NCBI GenBank assembly: GCA_051294375.1
Contig: CM119264.1
Location: 26,125,011-26,189,010 of the forward strand
From: Paraspadella gotoi
Taxonomy: Eukaryota; Chaetognatha
Length of the DNA stretch: 64,000 nucleotides
Reading direction: 5' to 3'
Part shown: piece by piece, positions 37,361 through 49,001 of the stretch
Numbering within the stretch: position 1 is the first letter of the stretch
Layout: each line of letters begins with the position of its first letter
Made by a program: the position numbers and the translations under genes
Notes under the pieces: generated by a model
Database searches by the model: none
The model's input: the letters and a program-made list of their open reading frames with translations, nothing else
Told to the model about the DNA's origin: nothing

Positions 37361-38108
37361 ATTAGTCCAATAAACGAGCAAGCGGCTGATAGTTACGTCA
37401 AATCTCCTTATTCCTCATCTCTCTCTTTCTCTCGTCTCTCTATATCTCTCTTCTCTCTCTCTTTTCTCTCTCCTGTTTCTCTCCTCTCCTCCTTTTCGTC
37501 GCCTCGCAACTTCTTAGTTAATTATATAGAAATAAAAATTTCGGATTTACATAAACTAGTCTACCTTGCAAGTCAGATTTCTTTCTTAAAACGAAAACCG
37601 CAAAAAACCGTAAAACAACAGGGGGTTATGTCTCAGACACCACCCCAGCCATTGAATGCCTTTTGAAGTTAAATTCGATGATCCTAAAATATCCCGACAA
37701 CTTAAAACTGAACTTAAGAAATCCTGGAGGCTCATTTCATTCTAAATCGACTTTGCCAACTTAATGGCCATCTGTATTGCAACTTTCATTCTAAAAATTA
37801 ATAAAGAATAATATGTCAAAAGAAAACCTTACGAAAGAGTTTGATTGATTATTAAAAAATATATAGTTTTTAATAAAATTAGTTATTTCTGAACGTGATA
37901 TAATGTTGTGGTAACCAAAACCTGCAATCAAAATTCAAATTTGCATCGCAAAGACCGCATGAAAATAAATAATCCGTACTAAGAAAAAAAAACGAAATAA
38001 CGTTTTAATAAAAGGCAAAGTGAATTTAAAGACAGAATTTGTCAAAAATCAATAGAAATCGCTAAAATGTGATGACATGACTTTTCCACGGTGTGGATAC
38101 AATCTGGT

Positions 38109-39205
38109 ACCTCTCCTTCTCCTCTCAAGAAGTCGCCAAACGGCAAAGTCTCTGGTTAGAGTCTCCAATCTCAATTCAGCGCCAAGATGAAGTCGAGGTC
38201 CTCTTGAGCCTCACCCTCGCCTCACCCCGTCTCACCCGAACCTCACATCGAAAGAACTCGCCCTGGTTTTATTCACCTGTCTGAATGATGCGCGCGCCTC
38301 ACCCCTACAACTCAGCATACCTCTGCGTATTCATCGCTCCTTTGAACTCACTTTAGCCAATAGTAATAAACGACCTCATATTTTTCTGTTTCATAATTTT
38401 TGTCGTAGTTTTTCTCCACAATTTTTAACTATCGTTTGGAATCTTATTTCAACCATAACTTATGTCTTCCGCATAAAGCTAAACTTAGCCCATGTATTTT
38501 CTTCCAATCAACTTGAATAACTTTGTAAGTTTTTACTTTTTACGCATATACGTATATCGTACTACCATATTCTTAATTCCTCCAAATTACAAATAACTTT
38601 CGGCCCGTCTTATCCTTTATGATTTGTATATCTTAACTGCTTACGTCACAACCTTCCTTCTTCATTGGAAAATTCGACCTCTTTTCAAACTTCCTTTCAA
38701 GTTTCAACTTTTCTTCCATCTCCACTGCTATTTTCAATTCTCTATCCGCCTTCTTTTACCATATCTTTTAATAACCCTTAACTTCTTTTCACCTAAATTT
38801 CCTATCTGTCCCATTCCATCTCTGTCTTTTCCACTTTTTTTTTCTATCTCCTTTCTAATTCTCTCCCACTTATCTCCCACTTCTCTCTCCACTTCTCCCC
38901 ACCTCTTCTCACTTCTCTTCGCCACTTTTATTTTCCCGCCACTTTTTTTTTATCTACGGGAAATTACCTCTCGAGTTCGAACGATAACTTTCGCCGGCAC
39001 GACCGGATCTAATGCCTTTCGGCCGTCCCGTTATAACCCCCCTCTCTCTCCTTCTCTCTCCCTCTCTTCGCATCCTCTCCTCTCCTTCTCTCTCTCTCTC
39101 CTCTCTCTCTTCTCTCTCTCCGCGAAAGCCCATTAGACACCTCTCTCTCGACCTCTCCCCCCTTGTCCAATCTACCGCCCCCTTTTCCCACGCTTTCGCG
39201 AAACT
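38109..39205. repeat. Block Y, copy 1
   Basis: 1.1 kb repeated at 41010-42215. It contains a 'ctcacc'-rich start, an AT-rich middle, a pyrimidine-rich stretch and a GC-rich part with 'cgaacgataactttcgc' before a CT tract. It is cut off by a 25-N gap after 'tttcgcgaaact'. Short frames share only the residues LASPRLTRTSHRKN between copies and differ elsewhere, so they are not supported as genes. Confidence 0.92.
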
Positions 39206-39230
39206 NNNNNNNNNNNNNNNNNNNNNNNNN
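39206..39230. other. Assembly gap (25 N)
   Basis: The gap lies between the end of block Y copy 1 and the CT tract that opens block X copy 2. This is where one X-Y path ends and the same blocks start again. Confidence 0.99.
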
Positions 39231-40212
39231 TCTCTCTCTCTCTCTCTCTGTCTCTGTCTTTGCTTTGGTTTTTTATATTGCTAAGTCTTGATGGTTGTTT
39301 AACTAAAAAGCGACAACGGCCAGGATTTTTTTTCTCGAATTATTAAATCGCTCTGGACACGAGCTCTCCATCCAATCTCTCTCTCTCTCTCTCTCTTCTC
39401 ATCAACATCATTTATAACTCATGCATCGTCGTTTCTATTTTCGACGATGTGCTCCCCCCCACTTCTCCATCGTCTCTTCCCTCCTTTCTCTCCCCCTCCC
39501 TCTCCCATTTTGCCATTGATTCCGAATTCGAATAGACGGGCAGATGGCGCGAGAGACGAGTCGCTATTCGACCGTTGCTCTTTTATTATCTTTGTTCATA
39601 TTGCGTTTTGGTTTTTTGTTTTGTTGTTTTTTTTGTTTTTGTTTTATTTTCATATTTTTATACTTGATTATTATTTTTTTATGTTAACTTTTAACAGTTT
39701 TTCACTCTCATATTTGTTTTCTTTTCCTTTTTAGTCTCCAAATTTCTCTAGAGTCATTCCCTTACCACTTTTCGGAAACCATTTTTATATGACTAATCTC
39801 CGACGCACGAAAATTTACAATCATACATACTTCCTCAAAAACATGAATAAATTAAGATATAAAGTATTATTAAGTTTTATTATTCGCATCATTTTTTTTC
39901 CTCTTTCAAATCGTCGCCATTTTTTTCCTCCTCCAACGACGCTATCCCCTCTTTCCATTCATCCTTGATGGCGCCTTAGTCCTATCATTTTTCTCCCTCT
40001 CTTTTCTTTTTTTTCTCTTCCTCTCTATTTCCTCTCTTTCCCGATTCCTTTTCTTTTTTTTTTACGATATATAACGGGCGACTTTCTTTTCTTTCGAAAT
40101 GGCGACCGACGACGACGACGACGACGACGATATAAACATCGATAACGAGACGAGCGTCGCATTTCTGTCCCATTGGTTCAGTCTCTCGCTCAGCGGGCGC
40201 CCCTTGTTATCA

Positions 40213-40280
<68 letters not shown>

Positions 40281-41009
40281 TCTCTCTCTGTCTCTCTGGG
40301 GTCGTTGTTAGATGGGGCGAAAGCAAACGAGTCCCCTTTCTGAAAATAAGTTGCTTAACCCCGGCCGCCGCCGCCGCTATCACCTGTTTGTTGTGATGAC
40401 AAAAATACTCACCCGCTTCTTCGTTGTTGTTGTCGTTTGCCCATTGGTCGATCGCAAGAGGTAAGGGAGAGACTGACCTTTTATTTCTGTCGCCTCTGTC
40501 CTAGACAGAGGAATCATTAAGGGAGACATAAAAACCCCGTCTCATCACATCGGACACTATCGGACACATTGGAACACGTATTTTTATTGATTACTTCGTG
40601 AACATTTATTTATTCTCTTTTTAATGCTTGTTAAAAATTTTCAGCGTTAAGTTTTATAGTTAGTTTTCAATGTTAATAATCAGATTTTTTTTCCATTTAA
40701 TTTTAGGTTAGTTTTACAAATTTTTAGTTAGTTACTTATTTTAGTTATTTTACCTATTTTAGTTAGTTAGTTAATCGTTTCAAAGGCTTCTATTTTGAAT
40801 TTTACAATAAGTCGCGGTTCATTTTTGGCTCCTAAACGCTGACGCCGCATCTGTAACATTTAATAAGGATTCTAAAGGAAGACTAGTAAAAAGTCAAGTG
40901 GTTTAATTTTTAAGTAAGAAGTAAAATGTTTAAAAGAATAATTTTTTTTTAGCTCCAACAGATTGACTAAACACAACATAAGGAGAAGGCTATTCCCCTC
41001 GTGCTTTAC
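39231..41009. repeat. Block X, copy 2
   Basis: Second copy of block X (see 28314-30194), starting inside its CT tract. It ends at 'gtgctttacccc' and joins block Y directly, without satellite. Confidence 0.92.
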
Positions 41010-42215
41010 CCCTCCTTCTCCCTCTCAAAGTCGCCAAAGGCAAAGTCCTCGGTTATGAGTCTCCATCTCACAATTCAGCGCCAAATGAAGTCGAGGTCTC
41101 TTGAGCCTCACCTCGCCTCACCCCGTCTCACCCGAACCTCACATCGAAAGAACCTCGCCTCTGGTTTTATTCACCTGTCGTGAATGATGTGCGTCGCGCC
41201 TCACCCTACAACTCACCTCGCGTATTCATCGCTCTTTGAACTCACTTTATCATCGTAATAAACGACCTCATATTTTTCTGTTTCATAATTTTTGTCGTAG
41301 TTTTTCTCCACAATTTTTACTATCGTTTGGATCTTATTTCACCATAACTTATGTCTTCCTGCATTAGCTAAACTTAGCCCATGTATTTTCTTCCATCAAC
41401 TGAAATAACTTTGTAAGTTTTTACTTTTACGCATATACGTATATCGTACTACCAATTCTAATTCTCTCCCAAATTAAAAAAACTTTCGCCGTCTTATTCC
41501 TTTATGATTTTATGTATATCTTTACTGCTTACCTCACCAACCTGTCCTCTCTTCATTGGCAATTCCGACCCTCTTTTCAAACTTCTTTCAACTTTTCTTT
41601 CCAATCTTCCACTGCTATTTCAACTTCTCTGTCCGCCTTCTTTTACGCATATCTTTTAAGTAACCCTAACCTCTCTTTCCACTAAATTTCCTATCTGTCC
41701 CAATCCATCTGTCTTTCCACTTTTTTTTTCTATCTCTCTTTCTAATTCTCTCCCCACTTATCTTCCCACTTCTCTTCCCACTTCTCTCCCCACCTCTTCT
41801 CACTTCTCATCCCACTTCTATTTCAACCGACCGCTAATCCGGCCCGCCCACTTTTTTTTGTGCTATCCTACGGGAATCCCGTGCCTCAGATTCGAACGAT
41901 AAACTTTCGCGCGGGTCAAACGAATGCGGATCGCTAATGGCCTGTAGTTCGCCGTCCCGGGTTTATACCCCCATCCTCGCGCGCGCTCGATCTCGAGCTC
42001 TCTCTCATCTCTCTCTCTCCTTCCTCTTGCCTCGTCTCTCTCTCGTCTCGTCTTCTCTCGTCTCTCTCTCCTCTCATTCTCCGTCTCTCTCCTCTCTCTC
42101 TCTCCTCTCTCGCGCGTATTTGAAACCCATTTAGAACATCCTTCGTCTTGCTCGCCTCTCCCCCTTCCAAATCTACCCGCCCCCCTTCTTTTCCCTACGC
42201 ATTCGGCGAAACTCA
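41010..42215. repeat. Block Y, copy 2
   Basis: Second copy of block Y. It continues beyond the point where copy 1 stops ('cggcgaaact', about 42203-42213) into single-copy DNA, so it carries the true right flank. It is somewhat longer than copy 1 because of added bases in the pyrimidine-rich part and around the 41820-41950 GC-rich segment. Confidence 0.92.
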
Positions 42216-42239
42216 TCATAATCTCGCTTTTAATGGAGT

Positions 42240-42600
42240 CATACACCCAAAACGTTATCAGTCATCTTCCAGATAAACGGCATGAAATTCCTATCCCCTC
42301 ATACGCGGCATGCACTGTTCTGGCGTTTCACCCCCAGCCTTCTTCTCGCCTTCTACGCCACCGGGACGCGAGCGTCAAGCTGCGCGATGCCGGGGCCCCG
42401 CCCGACAGCCGCAGCCCGGGCAGCAGCTGTCGCGCCGGGGACTCTGCGTCATCTGTTGCATGCTGTCGCCAAGAATGCACGTCGCTATGCTGCCGCTGGC
42501 GGGCACGCTGTGAGACGACGCAACGGAGGAAGAAGGAAAATGACCCTGGAATCCGCAACCAAAAACTTGAAGCATCGGCGTTTGCTCGGGCAAATAGGGA
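42240..42600 (+). other. GC-rich island with overlapping open frames
   Basis: About 360 bases that are strongly GC-rich in an AT-rich neighbourhood. Three plus frames (starts 42233, 42282, 42310) and two minus frames are open, as expected from GC bias alone. The longest plus frame (start 42282) begins MKFLSPHTRHALFWRFTPSL and continues Ala/Arg-rich to about codon 100, then runs into a GA tract as Arg-Glu repeats. A hydrophobic N-terminus could mimic a signal peptide. No family is recognised. It may be a CpG-rich first exon, an unmethylated promoter island, or a foreign GC-rich insert. Confidence 0.2.
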
Positions 42601-42607
42601 GGATGAG

Positions 42608-42641
42608 AGAGGAGAGAGAGAGAGAGAGAGAGAAGAGAGAG

Positions 42642-42677
<36 letters not shown>

Positions 42678-42695
42678 AGAGAGGAGAGAGAGAGA
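42608..42695. repeat. (GA)n tract
   Basis: Interrupted GA repeats that extend the open frames of the adjacent GC-rich island without coding meaning. Confidence 0.9.
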
Positions 42696-42699
42696 TTAT

Positions 42700-43215
42700 T
42701 AGAAAGGTGCAATCACATTCCAGAAACACAAACGATTGTTAAAAAGTGTTTTGGCAATATTTGCAATAAATTACTATATCTGTCTTTTTTCTCAAAGGTT
42801 AATGTGAGAAAATCACTAATCGTCGATATGTATCGGGTATCTCTTACAGAACATCATGTAAAATAAAATTATCATGTTCGATCTTAGTGAAGATTCCTTT
42901 TTAATCTTTCCAATTTTCCTTTGCTCTTTAAAATAATTTTCCTTTTGTACTGACATATTGTACTTGTTCACATATACAGTATCTACAAATCTCAAGTCGG
43001 TCCATATTTCTCCATCTCCTTTCACCGAACAAATCTCGGCGCGTCGGCCGGAATCGCGCTGCTCAATCTTCCCGTGCTTTATTCCGCCTAAAGAATTTCT
43101 TTCTCAGATTCGATATGCGGTCAATATCGGCAGAACATTTTTATTCAATGGCACGATTTTATTCGGCAAGAAGACGAAACGACAAAGAAGCCAATTGTGG
43201 CCCGTCCTGCCCGTT
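42700..43215. other. Mixed single-copy DNA, no gene seen
   Basis: AT-rich to about 43010, then moderately GC-rich 'ctcggcgcgtcggccgg' near 43040. The 245-codon frame at 42958-43695 has about 80 ordinary residues before it enters the pyrimidine tract; no family is recognised, and the length owes much to the tract. Confidence 0.5.
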
Positions 43216-43660
43216 CCTGCCTCCTCTCCCTTCTCTTCTCTCTCTCTCGTCCTCTCTCTCTCACTCTCTTCTCTCCATCTCGCTTCTCGTCTCTCTCGTC
43301 ATCTTTCTTTTTTTCCCTTCTCTCTTTCTCTCCTCTCTTTTCCTCAACTCTTTGTTCCGTTTGTCTTTTTTAGTTCTCTTTTATTCTCTCTCCCTCTCGT
43401 CTGCTCTTCCTCACTCCTCTCTCTCTCTCTCTCTCTCCCTCTGCTGCCTCTCTCTCTCTCTTCCCTCTCTCCGCTCTCTCCTCTCTCCTCCTCTTCTGCT
43501 GCCCTCTCTCCTCGTGCTCTCCTCTTCTTTTTCTTCTTTGTTGTTTCCTTTTTTTTTCTTTTTTTTTCGCTTTTTTTTCCCATTTTCTCTTCCCTTTTCT
43601 CTCCGCGCACCTTTTTTTTTCTTTCCCATTTTTCCCCCCCAGAACTTTCCTTTCTCACAG
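43215..43660. repeat. Pyrimidine-rich tract
   Basis: About 450 bases with very few purines on the plus strand: CT repeats, then poly-T with CCC runs. It gives long frames in several registers on both strands (43115-43726 plus, 43344-43713 minus), none credible. Confidence 0.88.
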
Positions 43661-44379
43661 ATAGTACGTTGGAAAAGTACAACCATAATAAGTGACCCCG
43701 TTACGAAACCCACTCTTCCGATTTAGAATTTCTTTTTTTGTCAAAGAATTTGGTTTCTCGAATTTCTAAGAAGATGATGCGACTGTCATCTTCTGGCGAC
43801 GGGAAAGACCAATTCATGGTGGGCAATTCTTAGACATTGACGCTTATGTCAAAAAACATCCGAACCAACTTTAGTTTTAACTTCAATTTGAATACTACAA
43901 TTTTTATTGGTCTTCATTATTTTTTTCAGAATTCTACATATAAATAAATGAGAAACGGGTGATTGTTTCGAGTTAAGCTCATTAACGGCATTATTAACCT
44001 AAAATTACTTGGATAATTAACTCCAAAGACACCAAAGTACACAAATTTTAAAATGATATGTTACAATTTGAGTCTGAGGAATAGCGACTTCGGTGGACTT
44101 TCGGCAAACAGAGTGAAAGCCTGTTTCTTCCTTGAACGATTACCGCGAGCGATTTCTCGAAGGCCTCCTGACGGACGTTGGGATGCCCTCATCAAAGAGC
44201 GACAACGACGACAACAAAAATAACAACAACAACAACAAAAACAATAACATAAACGTCTAATGCATTATAGTTTCCAGACCCAAAAATAAATGACGTCATT
44301 TAATAAAATCGAATGAAAAAAAAAGAAGAGGAAAAAAGAAAGAGAAATAAAAGGAATAAAAAAAAAAAGAAGTGGAGAG
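43661..44379. other. AT-rich DNA, no gene seen
   Basis: Includes an (AAC)n run near 44210-44250 and A-rich purine sequence near 44310-44370. Nothing coding or structured was recognised. Confidence 0.5.
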
Positions 44380-44720
44380 AGAGAGAGCGAGATAGAATCG
44401 CACCTGCCCTCTCGCGGTCGAAGCGAGAAATGCCCATATCCAAAACGCGATTAAGGTGACGTGGGTGGACGGGCGGAGGCCATTAAGTCGATGGTCACCG
44501 CGCGAGGAGAGAGAGCGATGCTGCTGCGTCGTCGTCGTCGTCGACGTCGTCGTCGTCGTCGTCGTGGTTGTTATTGTCGTTTTTCTTGGTTGTTGTTGTA
44601 GGGAGAATTGCGCCCGCGTTTGGCCGCGTTGATGGAGGGTCGAGCGCCTCCTTCTGCCGCTTTACGACCCTTTGTGCATCGAGGGTTTCAGTCGTTGTTG
44701 TGTTCTTTTGTCTTTGCGAA
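44380..44720 (+). promoter_or_regulatory. CpG-rich island with clustered factor-like motifs
   Basis: A CpG-rich stretch in AT-rich surroundings. It contains a 'cacctg' E-box (about 44400), CRE-like 'ggtgacgtggg' (about 44455), 'gccattaag' and 'gatggtcaccgcgcg', then a (GTC)n run (44528-44564). A 68-codon frame starts at 44568. The motifs suggest regulatory DNA, but each is short and could be chance. Confidence 0.25.
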
Positions 44721-45461
44721 CGACGAACGAGTTTTGGAACTCAGTCTTTATATGTTTTATTAAAAGCGTCTTAGCGAACATAATGGGAGGAAAGGTTTAA
44801 CCTTAAAATCGGGTATTTGTTTCTGTAAAAAATTGTGTTCTTTTGGTGTTAGAATTAGTTTCATCATTAGCGGCTCATCATCAGTCTGAAAAACAGTTAC
44901 AAAAATGATGCAAATATATAATTTGCTTATGAAAAGAAATATTAAACTGAACTGATTCTAATGTCAAAACATATATCATTGTTTTAATTCAACTTATTAA
45001 AAAGATCTAACGTTTTTCAATAGTGTCTTTCTGGAATTCGAAACAAAGAATAAAAAATAAATGACTTCTGATTTTTATTCAAATTCAAGATTCATTTTAA
45101 AACAAAACGTTTTGATGTCCCGATATAAATGAAGCGTTGATGAGATGATGAATAAATTCACCGCCCGAAACCTAATTCCTTTCGACTCTCTCTCTCTCTG
45201 CCGTCTGTCTCTGCTCGTCTCGCGCTCTCACTCCATCTCTTCGTCTGTCTCTCTCTCCTTCTCGCGATCGGCTGTCCCGGCGCTCGCGTCGTCTCCGGTG
45301 GCGTCTCTCCGTCTGTCTCTCTCGCTTGGATCGGCCGATATTGGACCGCTTTCGTCTGCTGTGCCGGAGATCGCAACCTCGCCCTTCTTCCTCGCTTGGA
45401 GCATTTGCAATTGGAAATGAGAAATGATTTCGTGGCCTCCGCTGGTATTCTCTCGTCCCCG

Positions 45462-45492
<31 letters not shown>

Positions 45493-45585
45493 TCTTTTTC
45501 TGTTGACGAGTCCTGCCTACATGAGATCAGTTGTATGATCTCTTGTCCAGACTAGAATTTCTTATGCGAAGTCGAGGCGGAGTGC

Positions 45586-45586
<1 letters not shown>
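44721..45586. other. AT-rich DNA then CT/CpG-rich DNA, no gene seen
   Basis: AT-rich to about 45140. From 45185 to 45420 the sequence is CT- and CpG-rich ('cgatcggctgtcccggcgctcgcg'-type) and opens a 91-codon Ser/Leu-rich frame (45145-45420) with no recognised family. A CT tract follows at 45462-45497. Confidence 0.45.

Positions 45587-45658
<72 letters not shown>
45587..45658. repeat. (GAC)n trinucleotide microsatellite
   Basis: About 24 uninterrupted GAC units, the longest of several ACG-type runs in the window (others near 29253, 40105, 44528, 48882, 53184 and 56974). Confidence 0.97.
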
Positions 45659-45665
45659 AGCGACG

Positions 45666-46590
45666 ACATCTTGGGTGCCGCTTTTTCGTTCTTTTTTAAA
45701 CACACCTACGCTTGAGCGGTAATGAGGATCAAGTCATCTCTGTTCTCGTATCTCATCATTCTCAGCGAAAATACTTTTTTTCGATTTGCGCAGTTATTAA
45801 AAAATGGTAATGATGTACTAGCTACTTGAATTAAAATTTCTAAATTAATTGTTTTATCATTTAGACTAATTTTTTTAAAACTAAATAAACAACTACATAT
45901 ATACATGAAATTGGTACAACCAATATAAAAATTATCCATTCATTTAATAAATAAGCTATCTTGCCCCTGACTTTGGACAGGCTTTGGTGGTTTATATATT
46001 ACAATAAGATAATTTGGAAATGGATGTTAGTCTTGTCTTCTTAAAATAAAGTGAAAATCGTTTTTATTCTTGTTGGACAAATGTGTTTAATTTAAGAAAA
46101 AAACAAAAATAATCGAAACTATCCTAAACGCAATCGACATAAAAATTTTTTTAGTAAAAATAAATTAACAACTATTAATGTTGGCAATAAAGCATGGAGA
46201 CTCTCTCTTAAGGAAAGGAAAACCTGAAGACAAATGTTCGAGTCCAGAATTTTCTACTGGATCTCCAGTAAGGCGTAGTGAAAGTTACATACGAAAATTC
46301 AAAAGCAATTATGAAAAACATACCATCCAGTGAACATTAATTTGTAAAAAAAAAATCAATTTTATGTTTTTTAATTTTCGCAGTGGGCTGTATTTATATA
46401 TAGTACTATTAGCCATAGCCGATGAAATTTAAATGCGTAATGTATATCAGCGTTAAAATAATCTATCATGACCATTAGATTATGGTATTAAAATATTTTT
46501 TGTCAAAAAAATGCTTTCTTCTGGAGGTACTAGCCTAATTAAAATTTATATTACTATAGAGAGCAAAAAAATTTTTTTTTAAACTTAAAT
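45666..46590. other. AT-rich DNA, no gene seen
   Basis: No repeats longer than short A/T runs and no credible frame. Confidence 0.5.
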
Positions 46591-46596
46591 TTTTTT

Positions 46597-47281
46597 GATG
46601 GATTCTGATAGAGCATAAAAAGTTAAACAAAAATATAATTACAGCTTTTAAAAAATTCTTCGTTATTTAAGTGAAAATATAAAAAAACTGATAAACATCG
46701 AAAGATGATGATGATGATCATATTTTTACAGTTTTTCTTATTTTGACACACTTATCGTAAAATATTTAAAAAAGAATTATACTTTGTGTAGACAATTTTT
46801 ATGAGCTATCTGAATTGGTCTTAAAATTAAAATATTAAAAAAAATTTTTGGCTTTCTATCTATAAATAATATTGAAAAATTATTACTAGGGTATAGAGCA
46901 TATTAGAAATTTTTGTCCATTGAAGTATCTTTAAAATGTCTAAATATCGTTTGAGCATGTATCATCTAAATTTTTGGACTCACCCATGAGTGGGCTACCC
47001 TAGTACTATCTCTTATAAAATCGAAAAATTTCAAAATAAGCTTATATTAATTTTGATTGCAGATTTGAATTCCTCATCAAAAGTTGATAGAAAGAAAATA
47101 TGAATCATTTTTAAAAATTCTTTTATTAAGTGGGTTAAAAATTAAAAAAAAATATTTATATATAAAAGTTAATTTTCAGGCTTAAAATATAGCTTTTTCT
47201 AATTTTTGACCCACTTAATGAAGGAATTTTTCAAAAAGAGTTATATCTTTTATCAACTTTTTATGACGAATCCAAATTTGC
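46597..47281. mobile_element. Two convergent pairs of an ~80-bp AT-rich motif
   Basis: An ~80-bp motif recognisable by 'ggattc(t/g)', 'ataaaaagttga', 'aaaaattctt' and '(a)ttaagtgggtcaaa' occurs four times: 46597-46675 plus, 46738-46816 minus, 47061-47142 plus and 47200-47281 minus. Each plus/minus pair is an inverted repeat around 55-65 bases of spacer, and the pair repeats after about 460 bases. Identity between copies looks like 70-80%. The pattern suggests an old non-autonomous element family; no coding sequence is seen. Confidence 0.6.
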
Positions 47282-47299
47282 AAAAAATGTTAGAAACAG

Positions 47300-48340
47300 T
47301 TTTGAAATTTTAACATTTATTGATTTAGTACTAGTATAAATATGGCTACTGCGTAAATTGTAAAATTTATTAAATTTTTATATTACATAATGTTCATTAA
47401 TATAATGTGTTGTTCCTTTCACTTTTAGAATTTTAATTAAAGTTAAATTTAGAAATTTTACTACGCCTTAATCTCCAGGTTCTGAGTTAAACATTTTAAA
47501 ACTTAATATATATCCATTGAGATACTCCTTCACGAATGAAATTAAAAAAAAAAACAGGCAGTGGCCTTAAACATATCCTTCCACACAGTATCTGATTCAT
47601 TCAAGAGGTCCAGCAATAAAGAAAAAAAAACATTGGCTGCAGCAACGTTTCATCGCGGCAGCCACTTCTGAGATATTTGGCCAGGAGAAAATCGAAAGTG
47701 GGCATTAGGACGTGCTGAAAACGACGTTAACCGGATCCTTTTATTCGGTTATGGCCTTTTAAATCGACGTTGCTATGCGACCCTGTTCGAAACCTTCACC
47801 GAGTTTTATACACGGCTTCGATACGGTGAACTTACCCACAAAAATAATAATTTATAAAATGTATAATTATTGCAAGCTAAGCATCAAAAAGAGGCTTAGC
47901 CTTTGTTTGTAAGTATGTTAGCCGCATAAATCGCCCTCTCCGATTCAATCTTTTGCCTTCATCGCCTCCATTGTTGAAGTGGCCTCCATTTTTTTTAATC
48001 TCACCTTTCACTCTTTATTCTTAATCTTCCTCCTTTTATTTTCCTTCATCCCCTTTTTCCTCCTTTTAATCTCCCTTCTTTTCTCCCCTTCAAAGAGCCG
48101 CAGTAGATTCCCCGTTGATCCCCATTAAGTATTTTCTTTCCTTCCTCCTTTTTAATCCTCCAACCCAGCGAAGAGATGAATTTCCTTCTCTCATTTTTTT
48201 TTTCCTTTTCTTTTCTCCTTCATAATAACAATAACAATAATGGGAATAAATCTTTTGTTTTGTTTTTATCGTTTTCTCTCGTTTCTCCACTAGAACAGAC
48301 GCCATCTGACGTCTCTCTTTTTTTCCCTTTTTTTTTTATT
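47300..48340. other. AT-rich DNA, then pyrimidine-rich DNA, no gene seen
   Basis: 47640-47830 is closer to average GC and includes 'ccggatccttttattcgg' but no frame above 60 codons. 47930-48210 is pyrimidine-rich on the plus strand. Confidence 0.45.
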
Positions 48341-48560
48341 TAGCGCCTCTGACGTCGACCGCGCGACGAGGACGATAACGACGATAATGACAAACGTTAA
48401 CAACGATGATAATGACAGCGACGGCGACGACGATGACAACTAACGCCAGTTAACCACGATATAGACGACAAAGACGACGATGATGACAACGAGTGTTATC
48501 AATAACGACAACGACGATTTTGACGATAACGCTGATCATTGAAAGCGAAAATAATGTCGC
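48341..48560. repeat. Degenerate (GAY)n/(AAC)n trinucleotide region
   Basis: Mixed GAC, GAT and AAC triplets with interruptions over ~200 bases, as in a decayed (GAC)n tract. Confidence 0.75.
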
Positions 48561-49001
48561 CCCTGACAACGGAAGTTTTGGGCGAAATCAAAAGCTGAAC
48601 GGCCTTTTGTTTTCATTCGAGCCTTTTGATTTTTTTTCTTTTTTTTTTCTACCGTGTCGGTTTTACCTCATCCGGGAATCGTTCGACATCTTTGTAACAC
48701 ATCCCTTCGGGGAACGGTTAAATGTCGTTGTATCTTTTCCTTATATCATTTCATCCTATCTCTATTTTATTTTACTCATTTCCCAGCCAAGTTTATTTTT
48801 TTGGGGGGAAATAATTTGGTTTCGTTCTTCTTTCTGAAATTATTCGCAGTCGCGTGCCATCTGTTTGCATCGTTTTGATAGCGACGACGACGACGACGAC
48901 GCCCTATCGATGATAGGTCATTGACCAGGTCTTTGCAGGTGCAATCGCGACATTAGGTGCGATTACGCGTGATGTCGAAGGCTTCTTTCGTTCGTCGCCA
49001 A
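48561..49001. other. Mixed AT-rich DNA, no gene seen
   Basis: Two overlapping plus frames (48493-48837, 48654-48878) are Phe/Ser-rich without recognised domains. A short (ACG)n run lies near 48882-48900. Confidence 0.45.

Larger units (their letters stand above)
35981..38108. other. Single-copy sequence inside the X-Y insertion
   Basis: 2.1 kb between the satellite and block Y copy 1, absent from the second X-Y path. It holds AT-rich DNA, a ~23-bp minisatellite (36828-37085), CT and poly-T tracts (37105-37510) and AT-rich DNA again. The 255-codon frame at 36899-37666 is mostly minisatellite plus CT-tract translation; no gene is supported. Confidence 0.7.

Noticed and set aside
36899-37666. 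255-codon plus-strand frame
   Set aside because: Made of a 23-bp minisatellite, a poly-T run (a block of Phe) and CT tracts (Ser/Leu); no ordinary protein region.
41850-41960. tRNA or Pol III element suggested by 'gttcgaatc' on the minus strand (also near 38970)
   Set aside because: The flanking bases do not form a T stem or acceptor stem, and the block Y copies disagree across it.
42958-43695. 245-codon plus-strand frame with ~80 ordinary N-terminal residues
   Set aside because: Two thirds is pyrimidine-tract translation, and the ordinary part has no recognisable domain or splice context.
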